Below are positions 1 through 12,237 of a stretch of DNA of 64,000 nt, one piece after another. Source of the stretch: Ascarosepion bandense (lineage: Eukaryota > Mollusca > Cephalopoda > Sepiida > Sepiidae). The stretch spans positions 2,586,001-2,650,000 of the forward strand of contig JBBBDQ010000403.1 of the NCBI GenBank assembly GCA_037127315.1. Reading direction: 5' to 3'. The first letter of the stretch is position 1; each line of letters begins with the position of its first letter. The position numbers were made by a program, and so were the translations under genes. Under the pieces are notes generated by a model. That model was not told the DNA's origin. It made no database searches and saw nothing but the letters and a program-made list of their open reading frames with translations.

Positions 1-209
1 TCTGCGTCACGTGATGTAAACAATCTCTCGGACGAACGCTCCTCGCGAAAACGTTTCTAATTTAAATTTTAAAATCATTTGTCTCTGATGAAGGACCGAG
101 GACCGTCTGAAATATCAAATATAATAATAGAAATAAATAAATACTGTCAAAAAAATACATTTTTAAACATTTTAAACATTTTTAAACTTACAACTTTTTA
201 GTAGTTTTC

Positions 210-211
<2 letters not shown>

Positions 212-257
<46 letters not shown>

Positions 258-288
258 GGAACTTTGTGTGTGTGTGTGTGTGTGTGTG
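212..288 (+). repeat. (TA)n then (GT)n
   Basis: Adjacent dinucleotide runs at the start of the Helitron copy. Similar mixed runs lie at 750-813, 1197-1257 and 1299-1341. Confidence 0.95.
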
Positions 289-749
289 CGTATCCGTTAC
301 CTATAGACTCCGAAACGGCTGAACCGATTTTCTTGAAAATTTACACAGTTGTACTATACGCGTCTGCGAGTGTTCTTAGCTAGATTTTGTGTGGAGGTAC
401 CCCCGATAAATATCGAAAATCGATAATCGAAAAATTCGGGTTATAGAAGGAGTGGTCCGATTTTAATCAAATTTGATACACTCATAGTCAAAGACATAAG
501 AAACGATATTCAGAAGTTTCAAAGTTGCAGTTCTTACAATAGTGCAGAAAATCGATAATATATATATATATATATAAAAGGCAATATGTTTGTGTTTGTC
601 TGTTTATCTGTCTGTATGTACTTTATACAAATCCACAATTTTTATCCGATTCTCACCAAACCTCACAAATATTCTTTAGGCTGAGTCTGAGCTCCAGGAC
701 AATTTTAAAGCTTTTATTACACCCGAGCAACGCCGGGCTATACTGCTAG
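255..749 (+). mobile_element. Helitron-like non-autonomous element, 5' end unclear
   Basis: The 3' end shows the Helitron signature: a GC-rich hairpin (cccgagcaacgccggg), a short spacer and terminal ctag followed by t. The interior matches the other copies: (GT)n, the ccgaaacggctgaaccg stretch, (TA)n and the gagctccagg region. The usual tctaaactta start is not seen; an adjacent (TA)n tract at 212-254 replaces it. Confidence 0.75.
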
Positions 750-785
<36 letters not shown>

Positions 786-1294
786 TTATATATATATATA
801 TATATATATATATTGAATTGTCCGCATTGTTCAGACATTTGGCGGTCGTTTTCTTCAACATGCAATATTTATGAAAGTTCAGTTCTTTTACGAAATTTTT
901 TTATATGTTACTGACTTTTCTGAACTTTATAGACAATTTAATATTTGTAGAGAGTGCATTAAATGCTGGCAAGGGACTACACAGAGCCAACAAAAAAGTC
1001 AGAACATTTATTATAGATAAAATATATTCTGTTTATTACATGAGAATATGAGAAAAATGTTTTAAAATATGGCATTAAATTTATTTAAAATCTTATTCTA
1101 TAACCTCATGATAAACTCTCGATGCATGGCCATACGTAAAATGGTAGAATTTGAATATGAAATTTGAACATATTTCCTGCGTTATATATATGTGTATACA
1201 CACACACACGCACACACACACACAAATGAACACACACACTCACACACGCACACTCACAAATATATATATAATTATATTAGGGTACAAGAAGCAA

Positions 1295-1345
<51 letters not shown>

Positions 1346-1382
1346 GTAGAAGAAGCAGCGAATGATTAGATTTATAGATAAA

Positions 1383-1764
1383 CTAGCAGTATAGACCGGC
1401 GTGGCTCGGGTGTAATGAAAGCTTTAAAACTAATCCATGGTCCTGGAGCTCAGACTCTTTGGACGTTGGCACGAAACACTAAAAAGCAATAGCTGTTTGC
1501 AGTGAAAGCGAAACTGTAGAGTGAAAGAAAAATGAATGGATGTAAATCAAATTTTGATTTTCTGGCATCGATATCAAATAAGATTTTTTGGTTGTAAATT
1601 GAATTTTGAAGGCTAAATAAGTCTTCTGAGTAAATGGTATCATGGCTGAGACTAAGAACTACAATTACACCTACTTAGAGCCAAACCCGAAGCAAAAACT
1701 AAAATAAAAGGGTTGAAAAAATACAGACATACAGGCAGATAAACAGACACACACACAAACCTCT

Positions 1765-1819
<55 letters not shown>

Positions 1820-2077
1820 CGATTTTATACACTATTGTAAGAATTGCAACCTTGAAACTTCTGAATATCGTTTCTTATGTCTTTGTCTATGAGTGTATCA
1901 AATTTCATTAAAATCGGATCACTCTTTCTAAACCCGAATTTTTCGATTTTCGATTTTCAATATTTATCGGGGGTACCTCGACACAAAACCTAGCTAAGAA
2001 CACTTGCAGGCGCTTATAGTACAACTGTGTAAATTTTCAAGAAAATCGGTTCAGCCTTTTCGGTGTCTATAGGTAAC

Positions 2078-2133
<56 letters not shown>

Positions 2134-2162
2134 ACAAAGTTCCATTTATAAATAAGTTTAGA
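1383..2162 (-). mobile_element. Helitron-like non-autonomous element
   Basis: In reverse orientation it begins tctaaactta after an A and ends in ctag before a T, with the cccgagc...ccgg hairpin just inside. This is the A|TC...CTAG|T arrangement known for Helitrons. It includes (TA)n at 1770-1816 and (CA)n at 2081-2130. The hairpin is slightly mutated (gaccggcgtggctcggg). Confidence 0.8.
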
Positions 2163-2175
2163 TATCTGAAGATTT

Positions 2176-2211
<36 letters not shown>

Positions 2212-3179
2212 ATCCTCATTATATATATATTTTGTGCGTTGTTTATATATACATATATGTATATATATATATAGAATATGATATATATTTATATGTCTGT
2301 GTGTATGTGTATACGTGCACCTAAATACTTACATATGTATGTATATTAGGTAATTGAATGGCAACATGCGTTTCGTCGCCAAAATCAATTACAGCGGGCT
2401 ACATTTTAAATCATGGAAGTATATATTTGTGGGAGGAAGGGAATATAAATATCTATTCACAGTGTTAAGTTGGAAGACTCTTTGAAGCCAAAACTGATGG
2501 CTTTCAGTGGTTTACTATTAGAAAGGCATTTAAGGCAAGCAGGCTTTGCAATAAAGTGCTGAATGCCAGAGACGGAAATAGAGCATAAATAGAATTAATA
2601 TTGAAAAATGACCTCTAAATGATTAGCGTCACTTTCGTCATGCTGACTTCAAGATTTCTTAAACGTATCAAAGTACGCTCACTCATCAGGGCTTTTCCAG
2701 TTTTCTACTGATATTTTTTTAGTGTTTGTGTGTTTATATGCTGTTGTTATTTGTTACTTTTCTGTGTACATCTGAGTGTATGATTTTTTTCTCTTGATGA
2801 ATATCTTTATCTTCTTTCTTTTTTTTTATTTTTTTTTTGGTCTTTGATTACCTTCTTCCGTTACCTTCTGGTTTTCTGATGATATTAAAAAAGTGTTAGA
2901 TTTTTCGGTGGTTTATCATATTTTATCTGTATGTGTGCATGAATGTGTATGCATGTATGTGCGCTTTCGCGTTCCCGTCTGATTGTGTCTGTCTGAGTGT
3001 ATATTTACGTACACATTTGCAGACATACCCGCATAGTTGTGGGTGTTAACTGTTTATGTGTTTTAATGTAAATTGGTACATTTTTAGTGATAGATTGGTT
3101 GATTATATTTTTGACACTTGTTTGTGTGTGGCTGTGTTTGATGCCTTTCATTTTATTATTATTATCTTTTTTTTTTTTT
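2163..3179. other. No gene seen
   Basis: AT-rich, microsatellite-like sequence with T runs and TGTG stretches. No exon-like or transposase-like frame found. Confidence 0.6.
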
Positions 3180-3602
3180 AAATCATTTCACCCCGAGCAA
3201 GGCGGAAACGCCACTGATGTGCAGGGGGTTACATAAATGTAAAAAGATTAATTAGAAAAGAGTGAGGAGTACAAACTAGTTAGAGAGGAACAACAGAAAG
3301 CTGAGAAAGCAGGTGCGATGACAGATACATAGGTGGAGAGAAAGGGAAGGTTATACAGGGGAGGGGAGAGAACTAGAGTCCAGTGGTTAGTAGATGAGTA
3401 TTGACTTTGCATTTAAATTTCTGGAGGTTGTAGCCGTCAGGAAAGCAAGAATACGGGAGCGAGTTCCACAAGCGGGAAGTGCGAGAGAGGAAGCTGCAGG
3501 AGTAGAATTATCGCCTGCATTTGGCTAACCTGACTGTGAATGGGTGGGACCCAGTTGCCACTCTGGTTGCACGAGTTGAGGAGGCATCAGTGACTTAAGC
3601 TC
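3180..3602 (-). mobile_element. Non-LTR retrotransposon 3' end (jockey/CR1-like)
   Basis: The complement ends in gccttgctcggggtgaaatg plus an A-rich tail, the same 3' end as the copies at 18640 and 41277. Further in, it matches the coding end where other copies read LWNSLP and FPDGYNLQ, but the frame is broken. It is 5' truncated. Confidence 0.75.
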
Positions 3603-3622
3603 ATATAGTTATATAATAATCG

Positions 3623-3623
<1 letters not shown>

Positions 3624-3666
<43 letters not shown>
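3624..3666 (+). repeat. (TA)n
   Basis: Pure TA run close to the truncated end of the LINE at 3180-3602. Confidence 0.95.
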
Positions 3667-3670
<4 letters not shown>

Positions 3671-4208
3671 AACATACAACGTGTGTTAGCACGTGCGATA
3701 CCCTGTCTTCATTAGCCGCCGACCAGGGGTGATGTCACGGTTTCGGTGTCTATGGCAGGACCGTCACCCCTTGCGCCACCAGCAGCGTTTGCCACCAGGC
3801 AGTGTATGAAGATAAACTTGTTGATTGTCCCTCTTGTATATTCTCATAATGAAGTAAACAAAACTATCGTTCCTCTTTGCAGTTTGTATCGGCAATGAAA
3901 TTTCCTGAACGCGTTTGCCGTTATTAACGCGCTCGTGGAGGAAAAAAAAAACGTTATAGATGACCACAAAAATATCTCATTTGCGCATATTAGATTGTGA
4001 TGTTGCGCGAATTTTGTTTGTTGTTTTGATCTCGACCAAATCCAACTTTACGCGTTCTGTACCGCTGTTCGAATGCAGTTCGAAGCGTTTTTTAAACCAC
4101 GGCCAGTGATGCCTATTTTAAAAAGGAAAGAAATAAGTGAATGTCCCAGAAACCCACGTCACCCAACCTCAATAGGTATCACGTTAAACCTCCAACACCA
4201 TTGTCCAC

Positions 4209-4255
<47 letters not shown>

Positions 4256-5086
4256 GTAGTAATGAGTGTAACTGCATGTTGCTTTTATATTATATTACGT
4301 ATATGTGTTAGTTTCACATGTATTTTTTTGTTGGTGGGTTTGTGGGGGAATTGTGTATGTGTTCGTTATAGATATAGCGGTTATTCTTCTCTCTATGATT
4401 TAATTGCGTAAAGGCAATTGAATCAGAATGCAGATAATTTCTGTGTAACGCGTTGCGTATTCCAAGAGGACTTCATCTAATTAAATTAATTGTCTTATTG
4501 ATATATTTTTCATAGCAAGAGCAAGGTTAGATAAACGTGAGCCTCGGTATTAATTATCCATCTTAAAAAATAAAAATGGAATTTTATTTTAAGAGGATTA
4601 ACTGATTTAGAGTTTAATTGATGATATAAAACGAATATTGCTTTTAGTTCAACATATCGCAGAAAAGAATTCTTTAACACTGAGATGAGTGGTTTATGAG
4701 TTGCTGATAACTATTCCGATAGACTTATGTTTGGAAACTATTTCTACGGAGAACTATCTGTAAAAAATTACTAATATAACTGAGTGCCATTTTATATAAT
4801 TGAAAATTTACGAATATATTGAGTGCCATATTTACATAATTTTTAACTGCCCAGTAATTTTAAATGTGAGAAAATATTCTACTTAATCTAATATTTTGTT
4901 GCATTTTAGGTACTTTATCTTAAAATTTACTATAGTTATTCGCTTATTTTCTGATAATGTTGTGTATGGGAGACCGTACTTACAAAATCGGCACGTTTCT
5001 GCACACATAAAAAATCAAAATTCTTTTAAAAATATTTCTGGTTGATGAATTGTAATAAGCCTTTCCATTTAGCATTAGTACATATA
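3667..5086. other. No gene seen
   Basis: Short frames only, apart from the TA run at 4212. A ggggtga/tcacccc inverted pair lies at 3726-3775. Confidence 0.6.
4212..4251 (+). repeat. (TA)n
   Basis: Pure TA run in otherwise unremarkable sequence. Confidence 0.95.
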
Positions 5087-5198
5087 GTTCTATAGCCTTG
5101 ACTGGCAACCAGTCTACCACAGAAAGCAATGGCAACCTACAGCGGGATAATCTTCTGCCCAAAGCATGTATCACGTATGGCACTTAACTGACTGACTG
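5087..5198 (+). mobile_element. SINE family 1, fragment with internal deletion
   Basis: Starts gttctatagccttg and ends ttaactgactgac. Compared with other copies, the bases between two gccca repeats are missing, as expected from a direct-repeat deletion. Confidence 0.8.
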
Positions 5199-5319
5199 AA
5201 TATAATAGTTGGAAACATAATTAAAACTTATACTGGGCATAAAGTGGGGGTTCGGTTTTCTATTATTATAAAGTACTAAACTGATCCTCCACTTATTATA
5301 CTTAATATAATAATCTAAT

Positions 5320-5514
5320 ATAATCCATCTCTTCTCACTTTAGCCATAGGTCAAATAACAGGACAGATAGGGTTCTATAGCCTTGGCTGGCAACCAGTCT
5401 ACCACAGAAAGCAATGGCAACCTACAGCGGGATAATCTTCTGCCCAGTCAGTCATGTCTCTTTCGAGGCATGATCGCCCAAAGCATGTATCACGTATGGC
5501 ACTTAACTGACTGA
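5320..5514 (+). mobile_element. SINE family 1, 5' truncated
   Basis: Contains the family body (agccttggctggcaaccagt, cagtcagtcatgtctctttc) and the (ACTG)n tail. Confidence 0.85.
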
Positions 5515-5780
5515 CATAGTTTTACATAAAAACAATATCACCTAAACGGTACAAATCAATGCCTAATTTTAAAAGATTCAAAACTTACCCAAAATTTCAT
5601 AAAATTAAATCATTGTGTGTAAGGGTAGTAACAGATGTAAAAAATAATATTTGGAGAGTTTTTATAATAATAAAAAAAATGTTTCTACAATATTTTAATT
5701 CATTCGTGAATAAGTTTTGAAAGTTTCATTAAAATCCGACAGTTATTTGATTTTTGCAAGAATTTTCAAATCAATTTGTT
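5515..5780 (+). repeat. Direct duplication, copy 1 (with SINE at 5320)
   Basis: From tagttttacataaaaa to attttcaaatcaattt it matches 8676-8918 with small indels. The SINE just upstream is in the same position in both. Confidence 0.85.
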
Positions 5781-6183
5781 TCACTGCAAGTTGCTAAAAT
5801 GTAATGTATTAATTTATGTTCACCCGCTGATATAAGAAAAATATTTTAATATTTCTAAATGTTTCTAAAAAGATTAAAAAACATAATTTGATAATCGAAA
5901 TCCTTTGGTTTTTATTCTTAATATTAACATGAGTTTGACAAACTGTCTAATTATGTTTCGAGTATTTTTTCATCAGGATATGTTAAATTTTTTGTCGAAT
6001 CTTTGGAAGTGCCTACATATAAGTAATCACCATATCAGAAAAAAATATCGTACAAACAGTTCAGAAAATTTCTGTCGTAAGATTTGATTATGGGATTACG
6101 TTTAGATGAATTGATGCAAAATTTAGAATACTTGGAAATGCAAATATAAGTTGGGTTACAGTTTTTTCTAACGGGTTTACTAT

Positions 6184-6566
6184 GAGCGCGTAGCCAAGTG
6201 GTTAGAACGTTGGCTTTCTGACCATGAAGCCCGGGTTCAAATCTTATCATAGTCGATTTGTCAGAAAGGTGAGGTTATCGGTCTGGGGGAGGTGATCTCA
6301 GTGTGCAGCACTTGAGAAAACCATACCATGAGTTGACCCAAGCCTTGTGTGTGAAATTGGTTAGGTAGTTCCCTTTGCTGGTTGTACTAGTCATTGTGAC
6401 CGAAGGTTTGAGCGTCCTGGCCTGGTTTAGATTGTTGTTCACGCTAGATGACGCGCTCTCTCCCAGAAATTGTAGTTAAGGTCTGCAGTATAAACCACAA
6501 TTGGGCTTTGTGGATATTGAACAAACACAAGTGTGTATGTGTTGGCGTGTTCAGTGGGATTAGTTA
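6184..6566 (+). mobile_element. SINE family 2 (tRNA-derived head)
   Basis: The head gagcgcgtagccaagtggtt has a clear A-box, and cccgggttcaaatctt a B-box. The body shares blocks with 59055-59480, such as gtcattgtgaccgaaggttt, gcgctctctc and gaacaaacacaagtgtg. Too many tRNA positions differ for a working tRNA gene. Confidence 0.78.
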
Positions 6567-7269
6567 GCCGGCCTGATAGACGAGTATCCTCGAATTCTAG
6601 TGGCCAGTTATTAATCCTATGCTAAAAGAAGATGACTTCAGGACACTGGATAAACCTTAGAACGGAATTGAATCCGAATGATTTGTCCCATGTTGTGAAA
6701 TTTAATTCATTATTTACAAATTGAGAAATGGCGTCGCTAGTTTCGTCCAACCATACTGATTAATTTTCCAGTAATTAATAAAATCATTCTACCTAGCAAA
6801 TGGTTACCTTCTTCACTGATAAGCACTAACAATGAATACTGTTTGAAAGTGTCCAGATCTTGTGTTTCTCTAGAATGCACACCAGCATAGCTTGGGCACT
6901 TCAAAGTGATATAACGGTTAGTAAGCTTGTTTCAGGAGATCAATGACTGAATAGTGAGTTTGATTCTTATTGGTTGCTCTATTCTTTCGCCTTGTGCCAC
7001 ATCTAAACTACGCTTAGAAAATCACCACAATAGCATAGATGGAAAATATCATGACTAGTGAGTTATGTGAAAGAAAAGATACGGAATCAATGCTTAGTAC
7101 GGCTGTCCACCCGTATGCGAATATACGTGGCTGCTAGGGTGAGAGTTGCATACTCACGCTCATTTGTATTCAACTAACGCACTCGGTGCCAAACACATAG
7201 TAAAATTTGTACTGCAAATATACTGGACACTTCAAACTGGCGCGTTTTTCTCGCTAGATCGATTACGAC
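6567..7269. other. No gene seen
   Basis: Contains ttcgccttgtgccacatctaa (6985), which recurs near 16705, so some unidentified dispersed repeat is present. Confidence 0.5.
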
Positions 7270-7740
7270 TATATGCTTTATATACTAAATATTTATGGTC
7301 ACATGATCCCAGTTACGTTTGTTGCCTGGGGATCCGTGTTCGACCACGCGTGTCGGTATCATTTATAACGCTTCATAGTTTTCGTAACGTTATTCCTATG
7401 GAAACTTTTGGCGAGTTATTTCGTTATCTTCGCGTAAAGTCAACGTACTAAACGAAACCTTCGAATGATACACAATAATGATCCCGGAATAATTCTCCCG
7501 AGTAATTCACTCAGAAACAATTTCTTCAACGACGCATAACACTGGAATGATGTACAACAATGAATACACTCAGACATCAGTCCGAGTGCTTTATATAATA
7601 AATATTTATAGTTACTTTATCCCAGTAGCACAATTCATTCAACGGTTACGTTTGTTGCCTGGAAATCAGTGTTCGGCCACCGACACTTTCTTCCTACATA
7701 ACACTTTCCTAAGCAACTGTTATGCATGGAAATAAATTCA
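7270..7740 (+). repeat. Locally repeated segments
   Basis: tatactaaatatttatggtc...gttacgtttgttgcctgggg (7278-7335) recurs in diverged form at 7595-7665. acacaataatgatcccggaa (7470 region) recurs at 8122-8190 as gcacaataatgttctcggaa. No coding function seen. Confidence 0.65.
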
Positions 7741-8237
7741 ACAAACCCAATTGAAATCTAAACTCTGATTTCTCATTCAGAGCCGATATCCCTTAACCCA
7801 CAAACGCATTAAAAGAGACAAACATTTGTTTTCCTGGAGGTGTTAAAATTTACAAGCCATTCACTGCTCTAGTTAATCACTGATTGGAGATCGTTTTCGA
7901 GTGCAGTTGCTAGCTTTATTTGATACATTGTCTATATATACATATACACATTAGAAAACTGCAAATGTTTACTAATAGATTCTGATTTTAGTTCTACATA
8001 CTCACGCAGAAAGAAAGAAAAATACTGGATTTTAAAATTAAATACATACAGGCTAGGGTTAAATAGGGATTTAGGTGTTTTGAATCTTTATAAATATTTC
8101 AATAGTTAAATATTTTGAATAATGCACAATAATGTTCTCGGAATAATTCTCTCGCGTAATTCACTCAGAAACAATCAATTCAATGATGCACATATTCGAT
8201 CCTCACTTGATACCTCTTACTTTCGGCCTTGTGCAAA

Positions 8238-8360
8238 GGATGTACGTATCGGTGCAGTGGATATCGACTCGGAACGACAAATCGGAGAGCCGAGTTTCGT
8301 ATTCGCATTCATTTACTCACAAATAATCTTGGGATAAGTATTAATCCGCCTCTACTAATT
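8238..8360 (+). mobile_element. SINE family 1, tRNA-like head only
   Basis: A-box-like ggtgcagtgg and B-box region gagccgagtttcg are present; the body is lost after attaatccgcctct. Confidence 0.75.
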
Positions 8361-8370
8361 CGGCATTAGT

Positions 8371-8674
8371 ACATGTTCTGGTATAGTGGATATCAGCTCG
8401 GAACGAGAAACCGGGGAGCCGAGTTCGAATTCCAGATGAATCCATTGTATTCACTTACGCGTAAATACCCTTGGGAAAGGTATTAATCCATCTCTTCCTT
8501 CCAGTTATGGGTTAAATAGCTGGACAGATTGGATTCTATAGCCTTGGTCGGCAACCAGTCTACCGCAGAATCAATGGCAACCTACTGCGGGATAATCTTT
8601 TGTCCAGTCAGTCATGTCTCTTTCGAGACATGATCGCCCAAGCGTGTATCACGTATGGCACTTAACTGACTGAC
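8371..8674 (+). mobile_element. SINE family 1, full length
   Basis: tRNA-like head (tatagtggatatcagctcgg, gagttcgaattcc) is followed by the linker, conserved body and (ACTG)n tail. Confidence 0.88.
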
Positions 8675-8675
8675 A

Positions 8676-8918
8676 TATAGTTTTACCTAACGGTTCAAAT
8701 CAATGCCTAATTTTAAAAGATTCAAAACTTTTTCAAAATTTCATAAAATTAAATCAGAGTGTGTAAGGGTGGTAACAAATGTAAAAAAAATATTTGAAGA
8801 GTATTTAATACAAAAAGACGTTTCTATAATATTCTAATTCATTTGTGAATAAGTTTTGAAAGTTACATTAAAATCCGACAGTTATTTGATTTTTGCAAGA
8901 ATTTTCAAATCAATTTAT
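8676..8918 (+). repeat. Direct duplication, copy 2 (with SINE at 8371)
   Basis: Shares aatgcctaattttaaaagat and aagttttgaaagt...ccgacagttatttgattttt with 5515-5780. Confidence 0.85.
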
Positions 8919-8920
8919 GT

Positions 8921-9086
8921 TATGGGTTAAATAATATGACAGATTGAGTTCTATAGCCTTGGCTGGCAACCAGTTTACCGCAGAAAGCAATGGTAATCTA
9001 CTGCGGGATAATCTTCTGCCCAGTCAGTCATGTCTCTTTCAAGACATGATCACCCAAGGCGTTTATCACGTATGGCACTTAACTGA
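8921..9086 (+). mobile_element. SINE family 1, 5' truncated
   Basis: Body from tatgggttaaata to tggcacttaactga. Confidence 0.82.
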
Positions 9087-9159
9087 ATCTAGTTATATAA
9101 TAATAGATATTATTGCTGAAGTTTATAATACTTTATAAATAAATCTAAATATGTTTGTT

Positions 9160-9290
9160 TGTTTATTTAACAGTATATCAACACCTTATGGGTAATTTAA
9201 TGCCAGAAATTTAATTTTGTTGGGAGCTTTGATTTGATTTATTTGTTTAACGCATATCAAACTCCTTATGGGTTATTTAATACTCAAATT
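9160..9290 (+). repeat. Dispersed element, two short copies
   Basis: ttatttaacagtatatcaacacc and ttgtttaacgcatatcaaac, each followed by ttatgggt-atttaat. The inverted motif occurs at 16861-16912 and 45398-45450. It is probably the end of an unidentified retroelement. Confidence 0.55.
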
Positions 9291-9340
9291 TAATTTTTTG
9301 TGAAGATTTGGTATTTTTTTACGATGAAAATCTATTGCTG

Positions 9341-9540
9341 GTATTAATCCGTCTATTCCCTCCAGTTATGGGTTAAATAACAGGACAACTTGGTTCTGTA
9401 CCTTTGGTCGGCAACCAGTCTACCGCAGAAAGCAATGGTAACCTACTGCGGGATAAATCTTCTGCCCAGTCAGTCATATCTCTTTTGACACATGGTCGCC
9501 CAAAGCGTGCATCACGTATGGCACTTAACTGACTTACTGA
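9341..9540 (+). mobile_element. SINE family 1, 5' truncated
   Basis: Body from gtattaatccgtctattccc to the acttaactgacttactga tail. Confidence 0.82.
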
Positions 9541-10045
9541 CCACTATTTAGCTACTTACTATACCGCATCTATGCTGCGTGAATCTTAGCTACAATTGCT
9601 GAGTAAGAGTGCCTAACCTGACAGTTGCAACAGTTTGAACAAAGCCAGTGAACTGAAATCCTCGCTCATGATGACTTCTGCCTCCATGCTAGCGGGACCA
9701 ACGACCAATTTCATTTGGTTCATATTATCGTTAACATCTTGGTAAGTCGTATCGTCGTATCGTCGAAATATGCACTTCCCATATGCCCAGCCATGCGCCT
9801 ATATAGGGTGTTATTAATATAAACTTTAACTTATCTTGCATGAAAAAAATGTTAACGGATTTTTGTTGGAAGAATATATGAGAGGTTGTTGACTAGAAAC
9901 TGCTCAATTCGCTCGAATCATCTAAAATATATTGTATACATACAATATAAACTAAATATAAACTAAAAAAAATGATCGTGCTCTTGATAAAAAAAATATT
10001 CAGTATTATCGTGATACATTTGAAACTAAATATATCTCTTTGTAG
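9541..10045. other. Sequence upstream of EGF exon 1
   Basis: Presumed intron. No additional EGF-type exon (no tgcaa[ag]aatgg motif) was found here or in the first 9.5 kb. Confidence 0.55.
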
Positions 10046-10156
10046 CAAACCCATGTGGACTAAATCCCTGCAAGAATGGGGCTAAATGTTTCAATATTGG
10101 AGAGAAATTCAGATGTGTGTGTACAGCTGGATACATGGGACTAACTTGTATTGAAC
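10046..10156 (+). CDS. EGF-like exon 1 (type A)
   Basis: The exon follows a pyrimidine-rich tract ending tttgtag and stops before gtgagt. It starts with the last two bases of a codon (ca) and ends with the first base of one (c). It encodes 36 full codons beginning NPCGLNPCKNGAKC and ending MGLTCIE, with six cysteines in EGF spacing. The residue before the third Cys is Lys, so the usual O-fucose consensus (Ser/Thr there) is absent. It is closest to exon 4, sharing NPCGLNPCKNGA and the MGLTCIE end. The exon call is firm; expression is not shown. Confidence 0.9.
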
Positions 10157-11127
10157 GTGAGTACATATATTTCTTTGATATATATTTGTTGAACACAGCA
10201 ACTGACAGACCTGACGGTTTTGTTACTTGGTTGAGTTATGGTACATCAGTTTTCCATTCATTAATTTTGTTAACTTTTCTATTGTTTTAACTTAAATATT
10301 CCTTGCAGAAGACTTAATTGCTTACCTGATATTTTCTTGTTTAAATGAAATATCACTAGTTTCTATGGAAAGACTGGAGAACATTTCATTGATATGGTCT
10401 CTTTGAAACCTTAATGGCAACAAATGGGCAATGGTCAGTTGTTGCAGAACGTGAAAGACCATTGTCTTGCGAAAATATAAACTTTAATATACTGGGCCTT
10501 GTGGTGAAAGATATGTAATTTAATGCTATCTTTTTAATAATTTCCCCCTAAACAAGGCAACAAAGACACTAAGATACAAGGTGTTTCTGAGAGTGCAAGA
10601 TGTTAACAGACCATTATTAACCCTGGAAAACTAACCATGAATTAAAGTTACACCACTGCTAACCATGGGTATATCATTCCTGATTTTGAAAATATCAAAA
10701 AATATTAAATATAAATCTTTATTTGAAGCATTTTACATGCAGGCACTTTAAAATTTATACTTTGAGTTAACATTAATAGGAACTGTGAAACACTATATAG
10801 GTTAGAAAATCAGATACTGAAAATTTAATTAAATTGTAATTAAAATAGTGTCATTTGCGCTGGTTATTTATACCCATGGTCAGTGTTCTCGAGTTAAAGA
10901 AGATAGACGGTGACAATTAACATTTCATTTAAACATGATTGACAGGGAACCAAGGAACCGGAAGAGAGTGTCCTAGACTATAGGTACAAGAAAAGGAATC
11001 ATTAGATTAAAACTTACACTTAACAATTTCAACGATAAAAGGATTTGGCGTCGATGTCAATATAATATTGCTATAAATTCGCGATGCCGGAACTCCAAAG
11101 AGAAAATCTCACCAAAACAATTATCAG

Positions 11128-11670
11128 TATTTACATTATTCGGACTATTGTCCTCATCTTTGTTGCCATTTGCACGACGTTTCGGCCGTCATACCCTCTG
11201 GGTTTCTTCAGATGCTAGAAATTTCGAACCAAAACCTTTATTACAATTACTGAGGTATATGAACTCCATTCTTTGCGTAGTAGTGCCTCTTTTTTTGTAG
11301 TTATGACTTATCTCCCTCTAACCCCGCTGTAGACTAGTACTAAACTCACAACTCTTTGTTCTTAAGGATAGATGGCCTAGTGGATATAGACGTTGGTTAG
11401 TTCTTGTGTCTTGACCCAAAGAGTTGTGAGTTCAATACCAAGCTAGAGCAGTTGTGAATTATAGGGGAGTAAATTAGATGGAGATAACTCATGACTTCCA
11501 AAAGAGGCACTACTACGCAAGGGATGAGAATGATATACCCCAGTGATAATAATAAAGGGTTTGGTTCGAAATTCCTAGCACCTGAAAAAGAGTAAAGCGT
11601 ACAACGGCCGAAACGTCGTACAAATGGTAACAAAGATGAAGACAATAGTCCGAATAATGTAAATACTATC
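11128..11670. repeat. Large imperfect palindrome (about 540 bp) with tRNA-like centre
   Basis: The left arm starts agtatttacattattcggac and the right arm ends with its complement. Arms of about 230 bases match through cgacgtttcggccgt, aaatttcgaacc and actcacaactctttg. The unpaired centre (about 11359-11417) holds an A-box-like tggcctagtgg, with a B-box-like gagttcaatacc just after. This may be two SINEs head to head or a fold-back transposon. Confidence 0.85.
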
Positions 11671-11773
11671 TCATTTCAGTCATAGTCATAATAGGGTTAG
11701 ACTAGTGCACATTTGTATTAAAAAGTGTTTAATACAATTGTATTGTAGAACTTTTGAATATTTTTCATTTGTA

Positions 11774-11774
<1 letters not shown>

Positions 11775-11813
<39 letters not shown>

Positions 11814-11820
11814 GTATGTA
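11775..11820 (+). repeat. (TA)n then (TATG)n
   Basis: TA run grading into tatg repeats; another TA run with a (CATA)n lead is at 12121-12185. Confidence 0.95.
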
Positions 11821-11926
11821 AACATCTTATAACACTATACGGCACATGAAAAATTATCTTTAAGTATGAAAAATGACGTTTTCATTTTTAAAAGTTTGAT
11901 ATTTTCTGTTGACATTATGAGTATTT

Positions 11927-11966
11927 ACGTTGTTGTTTACAAGTATTTTCTTGTAAACAACAACGT
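11927..11966. repeat. Perfect 17-bp hairpin
   Basis: acgttgttgtttacaag and its exact complement are separated by six bases (tatttt). Nearby aacgaaacgcgtcgg (12036) resembles sequence found near the ends of some retroelements, so this may be an element terminus. Confidence 0.85.
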
Positions 11967-12125
11967 TCTACTGATACACACTTTATTTAAAATAAATTGA
12001 TTTTGTTTTTTTGCCCCGATAAAGTCCGTAATTGAACGAAACGCGTCGGCTAAAATAAAATATAGTTTTTCTGCTGACAATATTTTAATCATACTGTTCC
12101 TTTCTCAGATTATAAATGAGAATAC

Positions 12126-12188
<63 letters not shown>

Positions 12189-12237
12189 AGTTTGTTTAAC
12201 AATTTTAATTTTAAATGATTTTCGTTATTACATTCGA

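Noticed and set aside
1151..1369. Short frames with His-Thr and Ile-Tyr repeats
   Set aside because: Translations of (CA)n and (TA)n microsatellites.
6184..6252. Possible tRNA gene
   Set aside because: A and B boxes are present, but the cloverleaf is degraded and a SINE body shared with 59055-59480 follows.
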